A DNA stretch of 64,000 bases, from positions 1 to 64,000 of the forward strand of contig NZ_JBHZOL010000055.1 of NCBI RefSeq assembly GCF_042788235.1. The letters run 5' to 3'. A program made the translations under genes and the position numbers. The DNA is from Sphaerothrix epifaneia. GTDB lineage: Bacteria > Cyanobacteriota > Cyanobacteriia > Phormidesmidales > Phormidesmidaceae. A model generated the notes under the pieces. It was not told the DNA's origin and did no database searches. It saw only the letters and a program-made list of their open reading frames with translations. Of this stretch, positions 8,166 through 17,200 are shown in pieces (position 1 is the stretch's first letter; every line of letters starts with the position of its first letter).

Positions 8166-10361
8166 CTAAGTGACCAGGCTAATAGCATGACTAGATCGCA
8201 GATAGCGGTTAGACCAAGAACAAATCAAACCTAAAGGCCCTGGATCAATCATGCCGTCAGTCGCTAATGTGCGCGTCCAATTTTGCCCTTGGCGTCGCAG
8301 TTCAAATAGCAAGACGGTACCCAAATAGCGAACGCCAGGGGTTTGCTGGAACAAGCCAATAATATCTGAACGATAAACCGGGGCACCAAAGCCCCAACCT
8401 GTGCCTTCTGGCCCCCCTGTCAGCGGATTTAGAAAACGATAGAGCTTGACCTGTAAGCCACTTAAAATTTCTTGCTGGGCTTGGGGGTTGTTGTACGCTG
8501 GCTCTAATCCCACCTCAGTTTGAACGGCAACGCCCACATACTCAGGTGCCTGGAGGCGAATTTGAATCCCCAAAAGCCGTCGCTCATTGAGGTAGGTCAT
8601 AACCTCCTGTCTGAGGCCATCGCTGAGCGCGAGCTGATAAGGATCAATGCCTTCACCCCGGGCAATTTGTCGCGTATCGGCTTTGGGAACAACCAGCAAA
8701 TTGACCACACCTGCTTCACTAGCGGCTCCATGCGCAACTGGACAATAGGCTCGAGCAACCCCTCGACTCGCTTGTAGGGTCAGCGTTTCAAAGTCTTCTG
8801 GCGTTACGGCTCGATTGCGGGTACGCAGCAGCTTGGGAACACGAATCACAGCTTCTTCTAAAGATTCGGCGTTAGCTCCGTTGAGCGCTGGTCGATGGTT
8901 GATGACGCTAACCACGTAGGGAATGGCCGTTTTGAGAATTCGAATGGCGTGAGCTTGAACATTACCACGCTGGCCCCCTCCGGTACGATAGGCGGCCATA
9001 CGAATGACCGCGCCGCGCGGTGGTACCATGCCATATTGCCGCTCTAAGGTTTCTACTGCCGCTAGTTCTAAGGGATCAGGGGTATGCCCTTGCATCTGTA
9101 CCTGCGATCGCAGTTCTATTTGTTGCCGTAGTTGAGAAGACTCTCGCACCACTGGGCCAAACTGAACTTCGCCTGTCAATGAATCGATCGTGTAATGGCG
9201 ATCTTCTGGCCCAGAAGCAGAAAAATCATTCACTTCTTGCCAAATCTGGGGTAGCCCCATAGGCGGTGTAACGACGATATGTTCCCCTTCCTGGCGAGGC
9301 AAAATAGACTCTGACTGTAGCTTAAAGATTTGTCCCGGCGTGCCGCTACTTTCTCCTAGTAGCTCATCTCGAATTTGAGTACACTGACTAGCCCTCACCG
9401 TACCGCCAATAGCACGCGCTGAAATGCCCATCAGTTCAGGCGATCGCTGATAGCCCGATTGCCCAACTAACGGTTGGGTATACACACAGCGCAACCAGCG
9501 CCCTTGATAAGTAGAAAAATAAGTTGAGGGCCATTGCAAAGGCATATGCAAAACAACGCTGGCCTCGCGAACCCCACCCGTTTCCTGCTGTTGGGCTACC
9601 TCTTCAAAGCTAAACCCACGGGTACCATCGTCACTCTCTCGTAGCAGCACTGGCTGCCAGGTCTGGCCATCCCACGCCTCCCAACGGCGGGGCGGATGGT
9701 CAGGATTAATCCCAGTTGAACCTGCGGGTTCGCCCTGTAACATTAACGAAATAACATTGCCGTCGAGGGGTTCTCCCGGTTCAAAGACGAAGTAGAAACA
9801 ATTACCCACTTGCGGCAGTTCTTCAAAAACATACTGTTCTCGACCACTCCAATAGCCGCTATCATCTTGAGTCCATAAGTTCGCAAAGCGATCGCGCAAC
9901 AGTCGTGGCTGCACCTCTAACGTTTCTGAAGTGAGGAAATGTCTGACTCGCGGTACCCCAATCAGCAAAGGACTATCCGTACTAAAAATGATGGCTTCCT
10001 CGGCTTCAGTTCGCTCTGTGGCGACCTCAGCCCCCGACGGAATTTGATAGCGATTTGCCAAAGCCGCCGACAGGTACAGCGTCACTTCGGTATGGGCTGG
10101 CACCGGAGGCTGCAATCGCATCCCCAGCATTTCTAAAAACGTTACATAGTTGCGACGAGGAACCTGGTTAAACCGCAACAGCATTTGATCGGTTAACCAG
10201 GCGAATAGCTCAATCAGCGTAATCCCTGGATCAGACGGATTGTAATTGGTCCATTCAGGACAATAGCGCGGAATTCGCAAGACGCATTCATCTACCAATT
10301 CCTTAAACGTGCGATCGTCTAAGTTTGATTTGGGTAGGTTGGGTAAAAAGTCAAATTCCAC
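8166..10361 (-). CDS. Baseplate wedge protein, gp6/J-like
   Basis: This 731-aa protein belongs to the putative phage baseplate assembly family (TIGR02243-like). The N-terminus has the typical ACLRIPRYCPEWTNYNPSDP-type block (here ending NPSDPGITLIELFAWLTDQM), and the C-terminal half has the J-like region RNRAVTPEDFETLTLQ. It forms the ring that links the hub to the fibre-bearing outer baseplate. The start is GTG at 10361, preceded by GGAGGG at 9 nt. It is flanked by the gp25-like gene upstream and the gp7-like gene downstream, the normal order in these clusters. Confidence 0.87.
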   Translation of the reverse strand: MEFDFLPNLPKSNLDDRTFKELVDECVLRIPRYCPEWTNYNPSDPGITLIELFAWLTDQMLLRFNQVPRRNYVTFLEMLGMRLQPPVPAHTEVTLYLSAALANRYQIPSGAEVATERTEAEEAIIFSTDSPLLIGVPRVRHFLTSETLEVQPRLLRDRFANLWTQDDSGYWSGREQYVFEELPQVGNCFYFVFEPGEPLDGNVISLMLQGEPAGSTGINPDHPPRRWEAWDGQTWQPVLLRESDDGTRGFSFEEVAQQQETGGVREASVVLHMPLQWPSTYFSTYQGRWLRCVYTQPLVGQSGYQRSPELMGISARAIGGTVRASQCTQIRDELLGESSGTPGQIFKLQSESILPRQEGEHIVVTPPMGLPQIWQEVNDFSASGPEDRHYTIDSLTGEVQFGPVVRESSQLRQQIELRSQVQMQGHTPDPLELAAVETLERQYGMVPPRGAVIRMAAYRTGGGQRGNVQAHAIRILKTAIPYVVSVINHRPALNGANAESLEEAVIRVPKLLRTRNRAVTPEDFETLTLQASRGVARAYCPVAHGAASEAGVVNLLVVPKADTRQIARGEGIDPYQLALSDGLRQEVMTYLNERRLLGIQIRLQAPEYVGVAVQTEVGLEPAYNNPQAQQEILSGLQVKLYRFLNPLTGGPEGTGWGFGAPVYRSDIIGLFQQTPGVRYLGTVLLFELRRQGQNWTRTLATDGMIDPGPLGLICSWSNRYLRSSHAISLVT

Positions 10362-10387
10362 AGCAACTTACCCTCCAAAAATGACAA

Positions 10388-10807
10388 TTAAACTTCCCCC
10401 GGTGGGAGTAAATAAAACGGATAAACTAAGCTCCGACTATCGTGATGACCTTTAGGATGATACTCAATTGTGATATCAACCCGGCCATTGAGCGGATCAG
10501 GTTCTGTCAGAACGCCATCTAAGACAATACGAGGCTCCCACTTTTTCAACGCTTCTTCTACATAGAGCCGAATTAACAACAGGGTTTGCGTATTCAGCGG
10601 CGCAAACACCAGCTCCGACAAGCGCGAACCAAAATCCGGTCGATAAATTCGCTCTCCTAAACTCGTGCGTAATATGATGCCTATCGAGTCTTCAATATTG
10701 CGATAAGTTGCGTTCAGCTGTAGACCGCCCTGAACGCTCACCTGCAGAGGAAAAGACAAGCCTTGACCCAGAAAAGCATCGGGTAATTGCGATGACTGCT
10801 CAGGCAT
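10388..10807 (-). CDS. gp25-like baseplate protein
   Basis: The product is a GPW/gp25 family protein of 139 aa, the sheath initiator that joins baseplate and first sheath ring. Diagnostic features are LGERIYRPDFGSRL (gp25 E-x-R-x-x-P-x-F-G-S/C core), FAPLN, and EEALKKWEPRI. A TTG at 10822 is in frame, but the ATG at 10807 gives the normal family length and is the better start. About 155 bp separate it from the next minus-strand upstream gene position, where a divergent plus-strand gene begins. This gap may hold an internal promoter for the baseplate half of the operon. Confidence 0.85.
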   Translation of the reverse strand: MPEQSSQLPDAFLGQGLSFPLQVSVQGGLQLNATYRNIEDSIGIILRTSLGERIYRPDFGSRLSELVFAPLNTQTLLLIRLYVEEALKKWEPRIVLDGVLTEPDPLNGRVDITIEYHPKGHHDSRSLVYPFYLLPPGEV

Positions 10808-10977
10808 AATCGTCTCACACAATACAAGGCTACTCTAGTTAAGCTACCTCAAAGCTGCCATTGGACAAAGGTCGAGATTCAATACATCGTGAAATCCGCA
10901 ATTTAGCGCAGGACACTCAAGCGCCACAATTGCTTTATTTAAAGTAACAGCTCACAAAACTTAAGGAAATAATCCCC

Positions 10978-11301
10978 ATGTTCTTGCCCCAAGTGGTGGC
11001 GGACTCAGAAATCAAGAGCTTTAACTTTTATCAAAGTGGCATCATCTATCAGGCCACCGTTTATCAAAACGTTATCTACAAGCTAATTTCTGATTTCAAG
11101 TTTTCAGATCGACAAGGGGCTTATCTCACTGCTTGCGATCTTTGTGAAAATGGTATGCAGTCGCTAGTTACAGCAGCCGTTGATGCTTACTATGTTTGGG
11201 TTGATGTACGTTCTGAGGCTAAAGCCAGAGCGATTCTCCGCCTTTGCTATGCCGACAATATGACCGCAGATCCGCTAGAAGCTACTGCTCAATCTGCTTA
11301 A
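10978..11301 (+). CDS. Hypothetical protein inserted antisense within the CIS operon
   Basis: This is a 107-aa soluble protein on the strand opposite to its neighbours. AAGGA lies 9 nt before the ATG, and codon use resembles nearby genes, so I regard it as real. It is rich in aromatic residues (VVADSEIKSFNFYQSG; AAVDAYYVWVDV) with a helical C-terminus. I do not recognise the family. Its stop codon abuts the stop of the PAAR-like gene with no spacer (11299-11301 against 11302-11304). It therefore faces the gp25-like gene divergently and the PAAR-like gene convergently. Cargo, a regulator or an unrelated insertion are all possible. Confidence 0.6.
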   Translation: MFLPQVVADSEIKSFNFYQSGIIYQATVYQNVIYKLISDFKFSDRQGAYLTACDLCENGMQSLVTAAVDAYYVWVDVRSEAKARAILRLCYADNMTADPLEATAQSA

Positions 11302-11694
11302 CTAAGGCACATTAACCGTAAACTGCCCAGGATTTGTGATCGAAATCACCCCTGCCCAGCTACACAGGCAGGTGGAGGTATTGTTCAAAGCCGGGAAGTT
11401 ATTAATCGGTACCATCGGCGATCCCGGTATCCACGGGGTTAAAGTCACGGGTACACAGGGCTGAGGAGTCAGCACGCCAAAGGCTGCTGTTGTTGCCGCC
11501 GCAACGGCTGGATTAGCCAACGACGTACACATGCCAAACGGCAAAATATTTGTCATTGGTAGGTGATCCATAATAGTGGCAGCCGTCGGTACACTGACTT
11601 GAACGGGTTGCCCCTTCGGAATCACTTGTAAAACACTCGGAGCCACGCCAAAACTGCATTGTAAGGTGGCCCCTTGGCAGACTAATAGTGCCAT
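11302..11694 (-). CDS. PAAR-like (DUF4280) spike-tip protein
   Basis: The 130-aa product starts MALLVCQGATLQCSFG, the typical DUF4280 opening. It has repeated short hydrophobic strands and several cysteines (positions about 6, 13, 57 and near the C-terminus: STCLCSWAG). DUF4280 proteins are PAAR-like cones that sharpen the tip of the VgrG spike. The ATG at 11694 is chosen over one 60 nt upstream because GGGAG lies about 10 nt ahead and homologues start at this point. It follows the VgrG gene position in the cluster and completes the spike. Confidence 0.82.
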   Translation of the reverse strand: MALLVCQGATLQCSFGVAPSVLQVIPKGQPVQVSVPTAATIMDHLPMTNILPFGMCTSLANPAVAAATTAAFGVLTPQPCVPVTLTPWIPGSPMVPINNFPALNNTSTCLCSWAGVISITNPGQFTVNVP

Positions 11695-11827
11695 AACAGT
11701 CTTTCTCCCAAGCGATGCCCACTTCTGGCGAATATTTTTGGTTGCAGTTGGCAAATGTTGTTAAATTGCTCAGTCATTTAGTCACTGTAGGGGTTAGAGA
11801 CTATCAGTTATGCACCCTTAGCAAAAA

Positions 11828-13687
11828 CTAGTTCAGTTTAATTGGCAAACCTTTCACCACCAGCGGGCCTGTTGCCTCTACATTGACATTAATCCCTTTC
11901 ACAGAGGCGCTTGTAGTAGCTTGCAGATTGGTCATTGCCCCCTTGATTTGAACGCCAGTTTGACTCAGCTCAATACTGGAACTACCAACCGTTAAGGTGA
12001 TTTTGGTAGGCGCGGTGATTTCAATCGTGCCTGTAGACGACATCGTTATTTTCTTGTTCGCATCGTCCAAGCTGATTCGGTGTCCTCCATTGCTTTTGAC
12101 TTCGATCTGTTTGTCGCTATCGTTGAAAAAGGCTTGATGCCCACCTGTAGTTTCTAGGTAAACACCTGCTTTTTTGCTACCTTTGTCTTCTTCAACAAAC
12201 TGTAGTTGATGTCCGGTACGGGTCGTAAAGGTACGCAGCCGCACCTTGCCGTCATGAACCGTATCGATGACTGATTCACGAGGCTTGTCCCTGCCATTCC
12301 AAACCCCGCCGATGACATAGGGGCGATGAATGTCGCCGTTCTCAAAGGCAACCAACACTTCATCATTAATTTCTGGCAAGCAATCAAAACCGCGATTGGC
12401 ACCTGCTCCAGCGCCCACCACCCGTGCCCAGTAACTGGCGTGTTCTTCGGTTAGGGTAGGAAACTTGACCCGGACTCGGCCCCAATTTTGCGGATCTTTG
12501 TTGTCGGTGACAATACCTACTAGTGGGCCTTGGTGGGGAGCCTGATTTCCACCTGATAGCAGCGTGAAGAGATCACCACTGCGCAGTCCGCGAATACTAA
12601 ATTCTGTTAGATATGTTCTTTCTTGAAAGGTATGGCAGGCTTCAGTTACATAATACTCGCCGCTATATTTGCCTAAATCTGAAAGTTTTATTGTTTTGCC
12701 GGGACAAATGGCCGGGTTCCCTTCAGCTTCGGCATCGGCATGAACAAATTCGCTGGCGAGTTCATCGCAGATAGCCTGAGCCAGCAAATCAGCCTGCTTA
12801 GAGACACTGACAGGCTGATTGACTAGAACCATCTTTGGTGTGGGTGGCTTGCCTTTAAAGGAGGTACTTGTCTGCCTGCCTTCTCCGTATTGATTTTGGG
12901 TTAAGACCTGTCCTTTGTTTTTAGATGAGATAATGGGCTGCTTGGTGGAGTAGTCCCAGCCGCGCACCTCAACGCCACTTACCTGCTCGGCACTGGTGAT
13001 CCGGACTCGAAAGCTATGAAGATTGCGTAACCACTTGAGTTCTAGGGAGGCATCTACCTTAGGCTTGCGAAAGTTTAGTTTACCTGCCTGTACAAACAGC
13101 TCAAACCCGTTGCGAGTGGCAAGCTGCCGCATAAATTCCATATTGGTTTGATTGTGCTGAAAGGTATAGCCATTGGATTCATTGACGTCGCTATAGCCAA
13201 AAGGGCCTTGGGTCTGATCAATCGTTCCAGTTGGAATCCCCACTTCACCGACAATTTTGTTGACGATGTCGGTGTCAGTCATGTTTTGGAACGAGCGATT
13301 ATAGCGACCTCGGTGCAGGCGGTGGGAAATGTCGTACCCACGCACAACGATAGGGGCTTGCGAACCAGATGTGAAGTGACTTTCAATGCCTGTAATTTCA
13401 CCTTCTAAAACCCAGTCTTCTGTAGCGTTTTCAAATTCGCTGGATTCGGTTGTGCTGGAGATAAAGCCAATTTTGACAGTTTTGCCAATTTGGAAAAGTC
13501 TTTCATGCTGCCAAGGATCTTCTTCAGATTGGCCAGAAAAGTAGGAGTTTTTGATCACTAAGGTAAACATACTGGGTAAGTGCAGACTTTGATCGACACT
13601 GACCTGCAGCACATCTTCGAGCAGCGATCGCTCGACAAGTTGACCGTCAATTTCAAGTTTGACTTCAGGAATATAAGTGACAGGCAT
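11828..13687 (-). CDS. VgrG-like spike / baseplate protein V (gp27-gp5 fusion)
   Basis: This 619-aa trimeric-spike subunit has a gp27-like hub domain at about 1-370 and an OB-fold at about 385-460 (GIVTDNKDPQNWGRVRVKFP, then SYWARVV). A C-terminal repetitive beta-prism follows, with DDANKKITMSSTGTIEI-type repeats. There is no lysozyme domain between OB-fold and prism, and no effector extension. GGGAG precedes the ATG by 5 nt. Upstream is the hub protein gene and downstream the PAAR-like tip gene, which is the normal spike module order. Confidence 0.9.
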   Translation of the reverse strand: MPVTYIPEVKLEIDGQLVERSLLEDVLQVSVDQSLHLPSMFTLVIKNSYFSGQSEEDPWQHERLFQIGKTVKIGFISSTTESSEFENATEDWVLEGEITGIESHFTSGSQAPIVVRGYDISHRLHRGRYNRSFQNMTDTDIVNKIVGEVGIPTGTIDQTQGPFGYSDVNESNGYTFQHNQTNMEFMRQLATRNGFELFVQAGKLNFRKPKVDASLELKWLRNLHSFRVRITSAEQVSGVEVRGWDYSTKQPIISSKNKGQVLTQNQYGEGRQTSTSFKGKPPTPKMVLVNQPVSVSKQADLLAQAICDELASEFVHADAEAEGNPAICPGKTIKLSDLGKYSGEYYVTEACHTFQERTYLTEFSIRGLRSGDLFTLLSGGNQAPHQGPLVGIVTDNKDPQNWGRVRVKFPTLTEEHASYWARVVGAGAGANRGFDCLPEINDEVLVAFENGDIHRPYVIGGVWNGRDKPRESVIDTVHDGKVRLRTFTTRTGHQLQFVEEDKGSKKAGVYLETTGGHQAFFNDSDKQIEVKSNGGHRISLDDANKKITMSSTGTIEITAPTKITLTVGSSSIELSQTGVQIKGAMTNLQATTSASVKGINVNVEATGPLVVKGLPIKLN

Positions 13688-13705
13688 AAGGACTCCCTGA
13701 TAAAG

Positions 13706-14230
13706 CTACTTCAAGAATGTACTGCGACTGGCTCCTTGGCGCTGGCTCGCATTAGGGCTAGGGGTTCCTTGCCCTGGGCTGGGAGTAGGCGAATCTACCT
13801 GCTCTAGAGAAAGATCAACCGTTGCTCGAACCGGGGTGCCGTCGGGCATAAACAGGGAAAGTTTAAAGCTCAAATCTTTGACAAAGCAACGCAGATAATT
13901 TTGGTCACCCCAGGTAAATAGATAGATGGGAGGCCGCTTATTTTGACCTTCACCCCCTTCTGAAAACTCAACTGCTTTGGTAAATTTTTGCAGCAAGTCC
14001 AGCACGTTTGTCCCTTTTTCGTAAGTATCAAGAATAATGTTGCTGATTTTTAGTGAGTAAGGATTAGGGTGCTTAAAGCTAGTTTTGTTTTCGCCCTGTT
14101 CAGTCCGCGCTCCAGCAGCTTGTTCAAGGCTGATGCTACGACTGAAGTCTAGCTGATTGGGATTGAACATAAATTCGATATCTTCACCGCCATCAACAGC
14201 GATTAATTTGGCTTTAGAGAGTGTTGTCAT
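13706..14230 (-). CDS. CIS hub/tube-associated protein (Afp7/gp53-like N-domain), no LysM seen
   Basis: This 174-aa protein carries the N-terminal domain of the injection-system hub family: KAKLIAVDGG, then FMFNPNQLDFSRS, then LKISNIILDTYEKGTNV and PPIYLFTWGDQNYLRCFVK. Family members usually continue into a LysM domain. Here the chain ends in a short Pro/Ser/Gln tail (SPTPSPGQGTPSPNASQRQ) and I see no LysM. It lies 18 bp upstream of the VgrG gene, and probably forms the collar that joins the tube to the spike. Confidence 0.82.
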   Translation of the reverse strand: MTTLSKAKLIAVDGGEDIEFMFNPNQLDFSRSISLEQAAGARTEQGENKTSFKHPNPYSLKISNIILDTYEKGTNVLDLLQKFTKAVEFSEGGEGQNKRPPIYLFTWGDQNYLRCFVKDLSFKLSLFMPDGTPVRATVDLSLEQVDSPTPSPGQGTPSPNASQRQGASRSTFLK

Positions 14231-14260
14231 AGATGAAAGCCTCTTACCCGTTGAATGTGA

Positions 14261-17200
14261 TTAGAATCGTCCTGAATAATGGCCACCGCGTCGTTCTCGC
14301 TCTAGGGCGATGCGCTGTCTCAGTCGGTGGTAAACGGCTTGAGCCAGCTTTTCGATATTAGCGGCTGAGGTTGAGTCAGATGGCGTTCCTTCGGGAGCCG
14401 CAGTGGTTTGACTGTTTGAGGAGGGTTCTTGAAAAGCTTGAATCGTTTGTGGCGGGCTAGTTGTAAGCATAGCGGCAGGGGTAGCCTGAACCGAAGACTG
14501 CGATCGCTCATTTTCAAAAGGACGCAAATCTGCGTAGGCTGATGCTTGCAGATTAGCCGAACTGGCGATCGCTGCTGCGGGTTGCGGCTGAGGCGCAGGA
14601 CGACTCATCTGCAGTAGCTCAGCAATACTGCTCCAGTCTCCAGCAACGGTGGCTGTGTCTGACGGTTGGGCAAGGGAAGCCGCTTCGCTTTCTAATTGGG
14701 GCTGTAGCCTCAAAGTCGCACTGTTGGCTGAACTATCGGTTGTAGTTGACTGACAGCTGAGCAAAGGGGTATAGCCTGCTGCCAAGGGCGATCGCGTCTG
14801 CGCCGATTCTGGTAGTAGAGGCTGGGGTGGAGACGGTGGTACCGCCAGGGTGCTGAGGTTATCTAGCGCGGTCAAAGGTTGTAGCACTTGTGGCAGTTGA
14901 GGCCAAGGGCTGGGCTGAGGGGGGGCGGCTGTCGTAGCGGCTGAGTTGGTGGCTTTAGGCAAGTGGCTCGTTTCAGCCTTGGTCGCTGGAGCCGTTTGCA
15001 GATCGGCGGGTGGAGCCGCGATCGCGGGAGAAGTGACTGGGGGAGATGTTAGACCTGTAGAGTCGTTAGAAACAGGGGAGGCAGGCTCTGCTACCAAGTC
15101 TGCTGCTTCAGGCAGATCGGCCTTGGCTTGCAAAGCGGGCAGATCTGAAGTCGGGTTTGCTATCGTCTCCGACGGACTGATGCTACGGGGCAATGCGGCT
15201 GGCAAGTCAGAAGTCGCCTCGGTCGCAGGCGAATCTGAAGCAATCGGATCGGCCTTGGCTTGCAAAGCGGGCAGATCTGAAGTCGGGTTTGCTATCGTCT
15301 CCGACGGGCTGGTGCCATGGGGCAATGCGGCTGGCAAGTCAGAAGTCGCCTTGGTCGCAGGCGAATCTGAAGCAGGCGAATCTGTCCTCAATGATTGCTC
15401 AGCCAAGGAGGATGCGGGAGTTGGGTTTACCCGCGTGGGCGAATCGGCAGCGTCAGCTTGGGGCGGCAAGGAGAGGCGATCTGCTTGCTCTGTGAATGAG
15501 GCTGGTGCGGGCGTAGAGGCAGGCGGGGGGGCGGGTAGCCCTGAAGCGGCGGTTCCCTCAAGTTCTGCTTTACGGCTAATGTCTGGGCGTGTTTTCTCTG
15601 CGGCTGGCTTGGAAGAGACTTCTGTAACTGCATCTACCTCTGCATTTACATCTGCACCTGTATCTGTCAATTCGGCTGCAGCGGCGGCTGGGAGGGGCGA
15701 TCGCGCTCCCTGGTTTGCTGCACCAAAGGCCGAAGGCTGAACGATGGTGGCGTCAGCTTGAGTTAAAGGTTTAGGCGTTGAAGATTCAGCCCCTGCTTGT
15801 TTGGCTAGCGTGTGGGCTCTTAAAGCCCGATTTGCGGCTGCTCGTTGTAGCAAGGTAGGCTGTTCGATTTCCCAACGAGGGGTGGCTGGCACAGAGGACG
15901 GTGAAGGGTCAAGGCTAGCGCGATTTTCTAAATCAGGCGCTACGGCATCAGCGGCGTCAGGGTCTGGTTGGACGGTCGATCCGCCGCCGTGAGCAACCTC
16001 AGGCGGTACAGCCGTCTTTTCTGCCGCCGTTGTTTTGGCCACTGGCGAAGCTGAACGCTGTAGGTTTGTAGTTGCCGAAGCAGCGGCAGAATTAGCTTGC
16101 TTGAGAACGTCGGTGTGCTGTTCTGATTGAAGATCAGAATCAGAATTAGCTTGAACTGCTAAATCAGCCGCAGGCGTTATCTCAGCAGTTTCCTGCTTTG
16201 GCGTTTCTAGATCTCGATGGATGTTTTGCAGAGGGGGCTGGCTGGGAAGCCGGGACGTAGAAGCCGAAGCGAAGGATGCATCAGCATTTGGCTCAGGCTC
16301 TAAAGCAGATGAGGGCGCAGCTTGCAGGATGGTTTCAGCCGTGGTGTCAGCTTGAGGGGGGGCACCGGATGGAGCGGCTGAAGGGGTTACTGGGGCGATC
16401 GCCTCTGAGGGAGTCTGTAGAGAATGGGAAACTTTGTTGTCAGATGGGGCTGAGGGAGTTGCTGGGGCGATCGCCTCTGAAGGGGACGTGGGTTCGGTGG
16501 CTGCTTCGGGGCGGGAGGGGGATGAAGCCGATGCTTGGCTGGTTGCGGGGGTGTCCAATGTTGGAGCAGCGGCGGCTTGAATTTCAGGTGGCTGAGCCGA
16601 CGAGAAATCTGTCACCGAATCATCAGGCTCACTGTCACGGCTGCTTTCGGTATCGGCAACGGTGTCTGCTGGAGTAGAGGCCGACATTGCCAGCCAGCTA
16701 GTGGGTAAGGCGGTCAGCGGCGCTGGAGCCGGAGAGTTCGCCGGAGGTTGGGTTGGCGCTGTAGGTTTAGCCACATCTGATGCCGTCACCGTTTCAGCCT
16801 TAGCGTCGGGTGCGGCTGGGCTAGCTTTACTCGATGGTGTTAGGTCATCTGAGGTAGCTGTAGGAGGCTCTACCTGGCGTTGTAGATCCGCTTGAGCAGA
16901 TAAATCGGGGGGCGATGGCGGTGCCTCTGGTGATAAGGGGGCGTCTGCTAGAGCAGGCGATCGCCCTTGTGTGGCAGGGGCAATATGGTCGCTGACGGTG
17001 GTGGCTGTTGGCAGTTCAGGGGCGATCGCTGAGTCAGGTGTGCTTAAAGCTGGCGATAAAGACGGCTTCGCCTCAAGGGTCTGCGGTGGCGTAGTTGGCT
17101 GAGCTGGCTGCTGAGTCGAGGTTGCTTGGCGGCTGGGTTGGACACTATCGGCGGGCAGGTTGGCAGGTTGGGCAATAGCGGTAGCGTCAGAAGCGGCGTT

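Noticed and set aside
14946..15740. 264-codon plus-strand open frame opposite the giant CIS gene
   Set aside because: It is rich in Gly/Ala/Ser and Arg by complement of Pro/Ala/Ser codons, mirrors the repeats of the sense gene and has no ribosome site.
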